17,139 nucleotides of DNA from JAIMBK01 sp040755975 (GCA_040755975.1 JBFLZY010000061.1:1-17139); one strand, 5' to 3'. Shown: positions 1-6,113, numbered from the stretch's first letter. The notes: generated by a model from the letters alone, not told the origin. Numbers and translations: made by a program.

Positions 1-308
1 TGAATTTGTTGCTGGCCACGATTGCCGGATTAACTAATCAAACCCCTGTTGCTCCCTACCAGATCATCCTCAAGCGGCAGGTCGATGGCTGCTATACCCT
101 GGCGATAAAAAGCGACGCGGTAACGATTGATATTCTGGCGAATATAGATGAATTGTTGTTAAAGAAATTTCAAAAAGTTTTTCGCAACCTGTTCATTCTG
201 ACCTGTTTTTACGAAACCGCCGGGAAACCGGAGTGCCTGGCGGTTACGGACGGCCTGGGGGCAGTGCTGTACTCGTATTATGATTTCAGTTTTTTTCAAA
301 CCAGTTGA
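1..308 (+). CDS. Unrecognised protein, probably 5'-partial at window edge
   Basis: An open frame reaches the left edge of the window without a stop and ends at TGA 306-308. The first in-window start is TTG at 6, but no upstream sequence is available to show a ribosome site, so the gene may begin outside the window. About 100 residues are visible. They are mixed hydrophobic and charged, with an Ile/Leu/Lys-rich middle (ILANIDELLLKKFQKVFRNL) and a C-terminus rich in Phe and Tyr. I see no signal peptide, clear membrane helix or known motif, and I do not recognise a family. Codon use and length make a real gene plausible, but the evidence is limited. Confidence 0.45.
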   Translation, partial: NLLLATIAGLTNQTPVAPYQIILKRQVDGCYTLAIKSDAVTIDILANIDELLLKKFQKVFRNLFILTCFYETAGKPECLAVTDGLGAVLYSYYDFSFFQTS

Positions 309-344
309 CATCTTAATCCAGATGTTCCCAGGCAGTACAAATTT

Positions 345-361
345 TATAATAAAGGTATTAT
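345..361. promoter_or_regulatory. TATAAT box inside a short inverted repeat upstream of the CAP gene
   Basis: TATAAT lies at 345-350 and overlaps a perfect 6-bp inverted repeat, ATAATA-AAGG-TATTAT (346-361). No good -35 hexamer sits 16-18 bp upstream. It could be a -10 element or operator for the CAP gene that starts at 526, or chance in AT-rich DNA. The rest of 309-525 shows no supportable gene; the only other open frame is a 17-codon one at 360. Confidence 0.2.
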
Positions 362-525
362 GGACAAGCTTTGCAAGTTGCCGGTTCAATTATTTGCAAA
401 TATTGTCGTATAAAGGGAATTGTTCGCAAAATAATTAATCTGGTATTCTTAAGATAAATTACCGGTACAACCAGACCGTGGGGATGAAGGGACGACCTGG
501 ATAAACAAATGAAAGGAGCGGAAAA

Positions 526-1278
526 ATGCGTATAACCAGACGAACTGCGTTGTTGGGAACAGTAGTGGTTTTATTATTTTTTGGATTTCTGATCCTGGCG
601 CCGCTAAATGCTTTAGCGGCAGACTGGCCGGGCCTCCTGGCGGCGGATAACATTGGCTACAAGCTGGTTTATAAGTTTTCCCTGATTCCCAAAAATGAAG
701 GCCAATCTAATTACAGTACCTATACTTATCGTTTGGTTAGCTATAACCCGGCAAAAACATATTATTATTACCCGGCCACAAAAATTATCCGCATTTACTA
801 TACTGATCGCTCCCCCGTCATTATCCGGGAACCGGGGCCTCAACCCAAGCCGCAGCCCCAGCCGGCACCGGCACCAAGACCCGAGCCGGTAAAGGAGTTA
901 ACCGCCGACGAGCAGCGCATGGTGGAGCTTGTTAACCAGGAGCGGGCCAGGTACGGTTTGCCTGCCTTAAAGGTCAACCCGGAGCTGGTGAAAGTGGCCC
1001 GTTTAAAAGCGCAAGACATGGTCGCCAACAATTATTTCGGCCATACGTCACCTACTTACGGGAGTCCGTTTGCGATGATGAAGCAGTTTGGCATTACCTA
1101 CCGCACAGCCGGAGAAAATCTGGCCGGCGCCCCGGCGGTGGAAATAGCTCACCGGAACCTGATGAATTCGCCGGGACACCGGGCGAACATTTTAAACAGC
1201 TCCTTCACCCAGGTAGGCATCGGGGTGGTGGAAGGGAGCCCCTACGGGAAAATATTTGTCCAGATGTTTATCGGATAA
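526..1278 (+). CDS. Secreted CAP-domain (SCP/PR-1, YkwD-like) protein
   Basis: The 250-residue product begins with an Arg-rich n-region and a hydrophobic core typical of a signal peptide, with a likely cut after NALA near residue 31. Residues about 60-100 are very rich in Tyr (10 in about 40 residues). A Pro-rich linker (about 104-122, QPKPQPQPAPAPRPEP) leads to a C-terminal CAP domain from about 125 to the end. The CAP signatures are visible: a conserved His in HTSPTYG, GENLAG, HRNLMNSPGHRANIL and VGIGVV. In spore formers such YkwD-like proteins are exported to the envelope or the spore; their biochemical role is mostly unknown. The start is the ATG at 526, 7 bases after AAAGGAG (512-518). 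The gene stands alone and is followed directly by a long imperfect inverted repeat. Confidence 0.88.
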   Translation: MRITRRTALLGTVVVLLFFGFLILAPLNALAADWPGLLAADNIGYKLVYKFSLIPKNEGQSNYSTYTYRLVSYNPAKTYYYYPATKIIRIYYTDRSPVIIREPGPQPKPQPQPAPAPRPEPVKELTADEQRMVELVNQERARYGLPALKVNPELVKVARLKAQDMVANNYFGHTSPTYGSPFAMMKQFGITYRTAGENLAGAPAVEIAHRNLMNSPGHRANILNSSFTQVGIGVVEGSPYGKIFVQMFIG

Positions 1279-1362
1279 GGCACTAAGGCACAAAGGCACT
1301 AAGGCACAGAGGGTAAAGACAGCTTCTCCCTTTGTGCCTGTTTACTTTGTGCCTTTGTGTCT
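1279..1362. repeat. Imperfect long inverted repeat built from AAGGCACAAAG-type units
   Basis: Starting at the base after the CAP stop codon, units like AAGGCACAAAGGCACTAAGG (left arm 1279-1313) are mirrored by TTTGTGCC units (right arm 1328-1362) across a 14-nt loop. The arms can form an imperfect hairpin of about 35 bp. The same short unit recurs at 6561, 7966 and 15583. The hairpin may end CAP transcription, and the AAAAG-GGGG-CTTTTTT that follows (1365-1380) adds a weak terminator-like element. Confidence 0.6.
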
Positions 1363-1399
1363 CTAAAAGGGGGCTTTTTTATTTGCAGAGCAAATTACC

Positions 1400-1427
1400 G
1401 CACATTTATCCCCGTCACTCATATATA
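1400..1427 (+). promoter_or_regulatory. Candidate sigma-E-like promoter for the SPOCS-LysM gene
   Basis: GCACATT (1400-1406) and CATATATA (1420-1427), 13 bp apart, resemble the sigma-E elements GHATATT and CATACAMT. Each has mismatches. Mother-cell sigma-E control would suit a SipL-like protein, but the match is partial and the region is AT-rich. Confidence 0.3.
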
Positions 1428-1464
1428 TATTATTAGATTATTTTTGAAAGGGGGAAGTGTGCAT

Positions 1465-3018
1465 ATGACAGCAAGCGCGGTCACCACGGAGAGGTTGCGG
1501 GTTCACCAGGTAATCAGCGAAAATACGCAGCAGACCGTGGTCCGGGGCAAAGTTACCGTACCAGAAGCCAAGCCGGACGTGGATAAAATCCTGTCTACGG
1601 ATAAAACGGCAAAAATTAAAAAGCTGGAAATCGTACCGGACAAAGTAATTGTCGAAGGAACCCTCACCCTGCAGATCGTCTACGTTGCCTTTGACCCTGC
1701 CCAGGCTGTGCACCACATGCATGTGCAGTTGCCGTTTACTACCTTTGTGGAAGTGCCAGGCGCGCAGCCGGGAATGGAAGTGCAGGGGAAGGTCACCGTA
1801 GAGGATATAAATATTGTCCGCAGCCGCGAGGACGCCCGGCAGTTTGACGTGGCCGCCGTTTTATCCGTGTTTGTTAAGGTAACGGAAATCCAGGAAATTG
1901 ATGTCTTAACGCAGTGTCCGGCGGGGGCTACCTGCAAAACCGAAACGATTAAAGTAGCCCATGTGGTGGCCAGTAAAACAAAACAGGTTGTTGTGAGCGA
2001 CGATTTTGACGTCCCGGAAGAGAAGCCGTCCGTGGATAAGATTCTGGATGTAATGGTTTCAGCGGAGATCACCAACAAGCGCGTTTTGAAAAATAAGGTG
2101 ATCGTTGACGGGAAGGTTACGCTCGACATTTTATACGTCGCCCTCGAGCCGGATCAGCCCGTGCATCAATTGCACAGGACCTTTTCTTTCAGCGATTTTA
2201 TCGAAGTGCCCGGCGCCGAGCCCGATATGGACGTCCGGGTCGATGTCCGGGTGGAAAGCGCCGATGTGGAGCAAATCCGGCCGGATCGCTTGCGGGCCGA
2301 CATGGTGCTCATGCTCACGGCCAATGTTTTTCAAACCAGGCAAATCAACGTCATTACGGAAGTAATGGGCGCCCAGGCCACCATGGTCAGGCTGAAAATC
2401 GATCACGTCATCGGCGAGGACAGCACCCAGGTCGTCTTGCGGGACACCTTTGAAACGCCCGAACCAAAACCGGACGTGGCGAAGATTTTAAATGTCACCG
2501 TAGACAAAGTGGAAATAACCGAAACCAAGATCTTGAAAAATAAGGTAATCGTCCGGGGAGACGTTATCGTTCAGGTAGTGTACGTGGCCGCCCTGCCCGA
2601 TCAACCCGTGCACGCCGTGCACAGAAAGATTCCTTTCCGTACCTTCGTAGAAATTCCAGGGGCCGAAGAAGGCATGGAGGTGGACGTCAGAGCAGTTGTT
2701 GAATTTGTTACGGCGGATAAAGAAGGTTGCAACGTTACCATTGAACTGGTCCTAAAAGTCACCGCCAAGGTTTTTGAGACCCTGCAAAAAGATGTCGCCG
2801 TTGAAATAACTGTTCCGACGCCGGCGCCAACGCCCCCGGTCTGCGTTCCGGGAGAAGTGATCCGCTATACGATTCAGCCCGGCGATACTTTCTTTATCCT
2901 GGCCCAAAGGTTCGGAACAACTGTCGAGGCTATTATGCAGGCCAATCCCGGGGTTGACCCCCAGAATTTACAGGTGGGGCAGGTTATCAATATCCCCTGT
3001 CCGCCCGCCAAAGGTTAA
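1465..3018 (+). CDS. SipL-like spore-envelope protein: three SPOCS (DUF3794) domains plus C-terminal LysM
   Basis: The product is 517 residues. Three tandem copies of the SPOCS/DUF3794 unit are visible. Each begins with a P-E-x-K-P-x-V-x-K-I-L segment and contains KVIV-G-V-L-I-YVA, then F-x-x-F(V/I)E(V/I)PGA, spaced by roughly 150 residues. A Pro/Thr-rich linker leads to a LysM domain at about 465-512 (IQPGDTFFILAQRFGTTVEA, then QANPG, ending in VINIP). This is the architecture of clostridial SipL, which binds the SpoIVA basement layer through its LysM and anchors the spore coat. The start is ATG 1465, about 10 bases after AAAGGGGG; an in-frame extension to 1357 overlaps the upstream inverted repeat and lacks a ribosome site. 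The gene is followed after 45 bp by a second SPOCS gene, so the two are probably one operon. SPOCS-LysM paralogues exist, so the sipL name is not asserted. Confidence 0.87.
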   Translation: MTASAVTTERLRVHQVISENTQQTVVRGKVTVPEAKPDVDKILSTDKTAKIKKLEIVPDKVIVEGTLTLQIVYVAFDPAQAVHHMHVQLPFTTFVEVPGAQPGMEVQGKVTVEDINIVRSREDARQFDVAAVLSVFVKVTEIQEIDVLTQCPAGATCKTETIKVAHVVASKTKQVVVSDDFDVPEEKPSVDKILDVMVSAEITNKRVLKNKVIVDGKVTLDILYVALEPDQPVHQLHRTFSFSDFIEVPGAEPDMDVRVDVRVESADVEQIRPDRLRADMVLMLTANVFQTRQINVITEVMGAQATMVRLKIDHVIGEDSTQVVLRDTFETPEPKPDVAKILNVTVDKVEITETKILKNKVIVRGDVIVQVVYVAALPDQPVHAVHRKIPFRTFVEIPGAEEGMEVDVRAVVEFVTADKEGCNVTIELVLKVTAKVFETLQKDVAVEITVPTPAPTPPVCVPGEVIRYTIQPGDTFFILAQRFGTTVEAIMQANPGVDPQNLQVGQVINIPCPPAKG

Positions 3019-3063
3019 AGCGCCACGTTCAAAAATCAATCAGTTAAAGGAGGTTTTCGTTTT

Positions 3064-4140
3064 ATGCCCATTCAATACGAGTACATGGAACCTGAAATGG
3101 TATTGTGCATGAAGCTGAAAGTACCTGTAGTACTGGCCGAAGAAGAGGCGCAGGTGGTGGTGGACACCACTACTCATTTACCGGAGCTGGCTAAGAAGGT
3201 AGACCACATCGACGGGAAAGTGCAGGATCTGGAGGCGGAACCGGTCTTTGTCCACGAACATATCGGGCGCTGGCAGGTGGTTATTCCGAAAGAGTGGAAC
3301 CATCACTTCAAGCACATCACCGGCGCGGTTTCGGTCGTGAAAAAAGTGCTGGTCCAGGGTGTGCTGCACAAACAAATTTTCTATGTCAATAAGGAAGACC
3401 AGGTTAAACACTTCCAGGAAGAGGTTCCTTTTTCAAAAGTCGTCGAGCTTGCAACGCCCCAACCGGTGCTCGACGAGGACAATGTGGTTGTCCAGTTCCC
3501 GAGACCGAAGTTTGACATCACCTGGGAGCTGATCCGGGGAAGCCGCCTGCAGCAGACGGGCGTAATCATCGTCCGGTTAAAGATTGTGGAAGAGCGCCAG
3601 ATTTACGTCCAGCTCTGCCCTTCGCCGGAAATTTGCCCGCCCGGCAACCTGCTGGAAGATCCCAGCCTGGAGCAATGGGTCGGCAATGTCCCGGTATTCT
3701 GGGGCGCTACGGCTAATGTGGCCCCAACCACCGTTGCGCACAGCGGGAGCAGAGCTGCGGAACTGGGTACGCCCACAGCAACCGCCGAGGCCGCCATCTT
3801 TCAGACGGTGCGCAATCCTCAGGCGATTGGCCCCGGCCGAACCTACAGATTAACTTTCTGGGCAAGGGAGAACGTCACCGCTGCCCCGGTGAGCAACTTT
3901 AGTTTAAATGTGGATATCCTCTTCTTTAATAGATTTGGTCAGCAAGTCGACGGCGTAAGCCAGAGCTTTGCCAGCGCCGCCATTCCGGACAACGCTTATC
4001 AACAGTATACCATGAATACCCCGGCGGCGCCGGTGGGCACGACCACCGCCCTGGTCAGGTTTTGCTTTCTGCCCGGGGCCAATAACACCAACACGGTAAA
4101 AATAGACGACGTCAACTTTGAATGTACCGGTGGGTTTTAG
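3064..4140 (+). CDS. SPOCS (DUF3794) domain fused to a carbohydrate-binding-like jelly roll
   Basis: The 358-residue product starts at ATG 3064, after a strong AAAGGAGG (3046-3053). Residues about 90-195 form one SPOCS-type unit: KVLVQGVLHKQIFYV, then VPFSKVVEL, then a strand-rich ending with VRLKIVEERQIYVQL. The N-terminal 85 residues are divergent. A Cys-containing hinge (CPSPEICPPGN) leads at about 200 to a beta-rich module: NLLEDPSLEQW, HSGSRAAELG, YRLTFWAR and a final VKIDDVNFE. That pattern is typical of CBM4/9-like jelly rolls. There is no signal peptide, which fits a protein made in the mother cell and laid on the forespore. The jelly roll may bind a glycan or glycoprotein layer; that is inference. 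A terminator follows the gene. Confidence 0.8.
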   Translation: MPIQYEYMEPEMVLCMKLKVPVVLAEEEAQVVVDTTTHLPELAKKVDHIDGKVQDLEAEPVFVHEHIGRWQVVIPKEWNHHFKHITGAVSVVKKVLVQGVLHKQIFYVNKEDQVKHFQEEVPFSKVVELATPQPVLDEDNVVVQFPRPKFDITWELIRGSRLQQTGVIIVRLKIVEERQIYVQLCPSPEICPPGNLLEDPSLEQWVGNVPVFWGATANVAPTTVAHSGSRAAELGTPTATAEAAIFQTVRNPQAIGPGRTYRLTFWARENVTAAPVSNFSLNVDILFFNRFGQQVDGVSQSFASAAIPDNAYQQYTMNTPAAPVGTTTALVRFCFLPGANNTNTVKIDDVNFECTGGF

Positions 4141-4178
4141 GGCAAAAAGTGATCAGCAGTGAACTGCTTTGAATAAAT

Positions 4179-4206
4179 AAAGCTGTGTACAACAGCTTTT
4201 CTTTTT
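4179..4206 (+). terminator. Intrinsic terminator directly abutting the next ribosome site
   Basis: A perfect 8-bp stem AAAGCTGT (4179-4186) / ACAGCTTT (4192-4199) with a 5-nt loop is followed by TCTTTTT. Its U-tract ends at 4206, and the ribosome site AAGGGGAG of the next gene begins at 4207. The next gene therefore has no room for a promoter between terminator and start. Confidence 0.75.
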
Positions 4207-4222
4207 AAGGGGAGATTATATT

Positions 4223-4522
4223 TTGTTTGGCTTGAATAAAATTTTGCAGCAACTGCAGCAATCGGAAAACGATTTTCGGAAGATTGTAGTATGTGTTGAG
4301 CGCGGCGACGGAGCGGTGGGCTTGTTCATGAATGGGCTGCAGGAAGTGGTGGAAGTGCGTTTGGGAGCGGAGGCTCCGGCTTTGCTTGCCGAGGGGCGGC
4401 TGGCGGCCATGCTCGGGGAAGCTTTTAACGAAGCCCTGCGCGAATCCAGGCGCCTGCTGAAGGTAGAAATATCGAGATTGACCGGCGTTTCGAATTTGCC
4501 GGAAATTCCCGGGATATTTTAA
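4223..4522 (+). CDS. YbaB/EbfC-family nucleoid-associated protein paralogue
   Basis: The 99-residue product matches the YbaB/EbfC fold pattern: an N-terminal helix rich in Gln and Leu (NKILQQLQQSENDF), a central beta section ending in GLQEVVEVRLGAEA, then a long helix (LGEAFNEALRESRRLL) and the family tail LTG...LPEIPGIF. Family members are dimeric DNA-binding proteins; the housekeeping copy usually lies between dnaX and recR. This copy sits in a spore-envelope locus instead and lacks the Gly-rich loop common in the orthologue, so it is probably a specialised paralogue. The start is TTG at 4223, 8 bases after AAGGGGAG (4207-4214). Its TAA overlaps the ATG of the next gene (TAATG), suggesting translational coupling. 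Transcription must come through the terminator at 4179 or from further upstream. Confidence 0.75.
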   Translation: MFGLNKILQQLQQSENDFRKIVVCVERGDGAVGLFMNGLQEVVEVRLGAEAPALLAEGRLAAMLGEAFNEALRESRRLLKVEISRLTGVSNLPEIPGIF

Positions 4523-4722
4523 TGGGGGTGGTTAACCTGGATCAGAAAAGCGGCCTGGAAAATACCTTATTTTCTCTGCTGGAAAGGGGGGGCGGGCCGG
4601 ACCTGAATCAGGGGAGCCTGCTTATTTTAATCAGTCTGGTCAACCTGATGGGGATAATCAATCTTTTAGCGCAAAGGTCAGGCGTTCCAAAAGATAAACA
4701 AGAAGATTCCCTTGCGCAGTAG
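4522..4722 (+). CDS. Small hydrophobic-helix protein, family A copy 1
   Basis: The 66-residue product has a polar N-terminus, a hydrophobic helix (LLILISLVNLMGIINLLAQ, about residues 33-51) and a charged tail. The segment SLVNLMGIINLLAQRSGV is clearly related to SLVNLLGIISLLNKQSGV in the product encoded from 5488, so the two are paralogues (called family A here). The ATG at 4522 overlaps the TAA of the YbaB-like gene. A GGGGGTGG lies just inside the frame, so a slightly later start cannot be excluded. The function is unknown. The helix could sit in or on a membrane, and the location beside SPOCS genes suggests a sporulation role. A bidirectional hairpin follows. Confidence 0.65.
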   Translation: MGVVNLDQKSGLENTLFSLLERGGGPDLNQGSLLILISLVNLMGIINLLAQRSGVPKDKQEDSLAQ

Positions 4723-4734
4723 GGCGAAGTTATT

Positions 4735-4811
4735 GGTTGTCAAAAAGTCGGACGCCCGGGGTGGGCGAGTTCCTTTAAGGCGTCCGACAGCCTGACAACC
4801 AGTGCTTTTTT
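4735..4811. terminator. Two-tier bidirectional hairpin terminator between convergent genes
   Basis: The outer stem GGTTGTCA (4735-4742) / TGACAACC (4793-4800) encloses a symmetric 4x4 internal loop and a perfect inner 10-bp stem GTCGGACGCC (4747-4756) / GGCGTCCGAC (4779-4788). On the + strand the outer stem is followed by TTTTTT (4806-4811), which overlaps the stop codon of the opposing gene. On the - strand the inner stem is followed by TTTTT (complement of 4742-4746). Each direction therefore has its own stem plus U-tract. Confidence 0.75.
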
Positions 4812-5079
4812 AAGCAGATCCCCCGGAATTTCCTTGCGCCGGCTTTGTCGAGAAATTCCCCGGCGTTTTCTGGACATCGGGCGATTTTCCGTAGCCCGGT
4901 GCAATCAGGGCTTGCATTAATGTGTTATAAAAACCATCTAATCCGGAACGGAGCGCCTGAACGGCATTTTGGGTGGCTTCAATAACAGCCGCCAGTTGAC
5001 CTAGTTTTTTTTCGCTTTCCGGCGTTAAAGACAGCAAAAGCAACGCCGGCACCACAAGCGGGTTGAAGTTTTGGGACAA
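4810..5079 (-). CDS. Small protein with N-terminal hydrophobic segment, family B copy 1
   Basis: The 89-residue product begins MSQNFNPLVVPALLLLSLTP, then a charged helix (EKKLGQLAAVIEATQNAVQA) and a Gly/Ser/Pro-rich tail. It aligns with the product of the next - strand gene (ending at 5160): a Pro-led hydrophobic run, LLLLS, an acidic-lysine EKL, then ATQ..V..L.SG. I call the pair family B. The start is TTG at 5079, 7 bases after a strong GGAAGGAGGG. A candidate sigma-K promoter lies just upstream. I recognise no family. The hydrophobic stretch is short for a membrane helix, so the protein may be peripheral or self-assembling. Confidence 0.65.
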   Translation of the reverse strand: MSQNFNPLVVPALLLLSLTPESEKKLGQLAAVIEATQNAVQALRSGLDGFYNTLMQALIAPGYGKSPDVQKTPGNFSTKPAQGNSGGSA

Positions 5080-5118
5080 GTGAAATCCCTCCTTCCTGTA
5101 TATTGTTAGGATTTACCA

Positions 5119-5146
5119 TATTTTATGGTTTAAAGAAAGATCTTGT
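5119..5146 (-). promoter_or_regulatory. Candidate sigma-K promoter for family B copy 1
   Basis: On the - strand, AC (complement of 5145-5146), a 17-bp spacer and CATAAAATA (complement of 5119-5127) fit the sigma-K pattern AC-N16/17-CATANNNTA. The -10 overlaps a perfect inverted repeat ACCATA-AAA-TATGGT. The motif is short, so the support is moderate; expected initiation leaves a leader with the GGAAGGAGGG site. Confidence 0.4.
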
Positions 5147-5159
5147 TACTAATTTATTT

Positions 5160-5357
5160 TTATGGAAAAAGGCGTCTCATGTTATTGTGCCAGGATTGCC
5201 ACCCACTTTGCAAAGTGCGCACCGTTTCTTGCGTGGTAGCCAGAAATGATTTGAGGAGAGCAAGTTTTTCTTCTACTCCCGGATTTGTGGACAACAACAA
5301 CAGGACAAAAATTAAAAATAGGGTGAACGGATTGTTGGGTTGCAGACCAGTTGGCAT
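5160..5357 (-). CDS. Small membrane-segment protein, family B copy 2
   Basis: The 65-residue product has a Pro/Asn-led N-terminus followed by a clear hydrophobic stretch (PFTLFLIFVLLLLS, residues about 10-23), then a helix with EEKLALLKSFLATTQETV and an aromatic, basic end (WQSWHNNMRRLF). It is a paralogue of the product encoded at 4810-5079 but lacks that protein's Gly/Ser-rich tail. The start is ATG at 5357, 8 bases after GGGAGGG on the - strand. It is divergent from the family A gene at 5488 across a 130-bp intergenic region. The function is unknown. One helix with a basic C-terminal face suggests a membrane-anchored small protein. Confidence 0.65.
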   Translation of the reverse strand: MPTGLQPNNPFTLFLIFVLLLLSTNPGVEEKLALLKSFLATTQETVRTLQSGWQSWHNNMRRLFP

Positions 5358-5391
5358 CTTTTATCCCTCCCGTATTTTCTTTATTCCTTGC

Positions 5392-5419
5392 TATACTACG
5401 CTTGAAAATGTTCTCGTGT
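5392..5419 (-). promoter_or_regulatory. Candidate sigma-K-like promoter for family B copy 2
   Basis: On the - strand, AC (complement of 5418-5419), 17 bp and CGTAGTATA (complement of 5392-5400) match AC-N17-CATANNNTA with one mismatch. It is supported mainly by the similar element in front of the paralogous gene. Confidence 0.3.
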
Positions 5420-5487
5420 TACATTTAGGACTTTGAAACTTTTGTTAAGGCAATGAATATATTTTCTTTAAGAAGGGAGGCTTTATC

Positions 5488-6015
5488 GTGGAAGGGGAAC
5501 TGCAAAAAGGTTTTCACCTGGAAGACGTGCTGGATAAGTTGCTGGACTTTCAGGCTGCTAAAGGAGCGGACTGCGTGGACAGCATGTTAATGCTCAGCCT
5601 GGTAAACCTGCTGGGGATCATCAGCTTGTTGAACAAACAGTCCGGTGTTGCCGTTTCTGCTCAGGCGCCGGAGGCGATGAACCCCTTGTTGGGGATGCTG
5701 TTAAATATGTTGTCCGGTCAGCAGCAGGAAAGCCGCGCGGCCGAATCAGGGCCGGGGCCGGGCGCCCTGACGCCGGCTGCGCTGGTGAGCTTGCTCGGTT
5801 CGCCGCCCGGCAAAACCCCGGATCCTTCCGGGCTTTTCAAGATGCTCGGGAGTCTCTTGGGAGGATCCGGCAGACCCCCTGCCCCGGCCGAAGTTTCCCA
5901 ACAGCCGGAGCAAAAGCTAAAGATCGAGGGTGTTCCGCCCGGGAAGGTAAAAGAAATGAAAAAAGCGGAAGGACCAATCAAATGGGATCCGCGCTTGGGC
6001 AATGCGACTGGATAG
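5488..6015 (+). CDS. Family A copy 2 with extended Pro/Gly/Gln-rich region
   Basis: The 175-residue product starts at GTG 5488, 7 bases after GAAGGGAGG (5472-5480). The first about 55 residues repeat the family A pattern: LEDVLDKLLDF, then LMLSLVNLLGIISLLNKQSGV. The rest is absent from copy 1. It contains three amphipathic Leu-rich repeats (NPLLGMLLNMLSG, TPAALVSLLGS, SGLFKMLGSLLGGSG) separated by Pro/Gly/Ser/Gln-rich stretches, then a Lys-rich end (KLKIEGVPPGKVKEMKKAEG). No catalytic motif or signal peptide is visible. The composition suggests a structural or scaffolding protein that oligomerises through Leu-rich segments. That is inference; no known family is recognised. The last codons form the left arm of a hairpin. 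Confidence 0.65.
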   Translation: MEGELQKGFHLEDVLDKLLDFQAAKGADCVDSMLMLSLVNLLGIISLLNKQSGVAVSAQAPEAMNPLLGMLLNMLSGQQQESRAAESGPGPGALTPAALVSLLGSPPGKTPDPSGLFKMLGSLLGGSGRPPAPAEVSQQPEQKLKIEGVPPGKVKEMKKAEGPIKWDPRLGNATG

Positions 6016-6032
6016 CTTCAATCCAGTCGCAT
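6002..6032 (+). terminator. Hairpin overlapping the end of family A copy 2
   Basis: A perfect 12-bp stem ATGCGACTGGAT (6002-6013) / ATCCAGTCGCAT (6021-6032) with a 7-nt loop spans the TAG stop (6013-6015). It is followed by ATATTTTA, a weak U-tract. It probably acts as a terminator. Confidence 0.65.
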
Positions 6033-6113
6033 ATATTTTAGGGCGCCGGAGAAAAATAGGCCGGGGAGCATTTGGGCCAAACTTTACGAAGGCATCCAGG
6101 AGGGTTTCTTAAA

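Noticed and set aside
360..413. 17-codon open frame beginning ATG after AAAGGT
   Set aside because: It is too short, with no conservation or hydrophobic pattern to support a peptide gene.
1357..1464. In-frame 36-residue N-terminal extension of the SPOCS-LysM protein
   Set aside because: It starts inside the inverted repeat at 1279-1362, lacks a ribosome site, and the ATG at 1465 follows AAAGGGGG at proper spacing.
4150..4170. Small hairpin AGCAG-TGAA-CTGCT just before the terminator at 4179
   Set aside because: The stem is only 5 bp and no U-tract follows; the terminator beside it accounts for the region.
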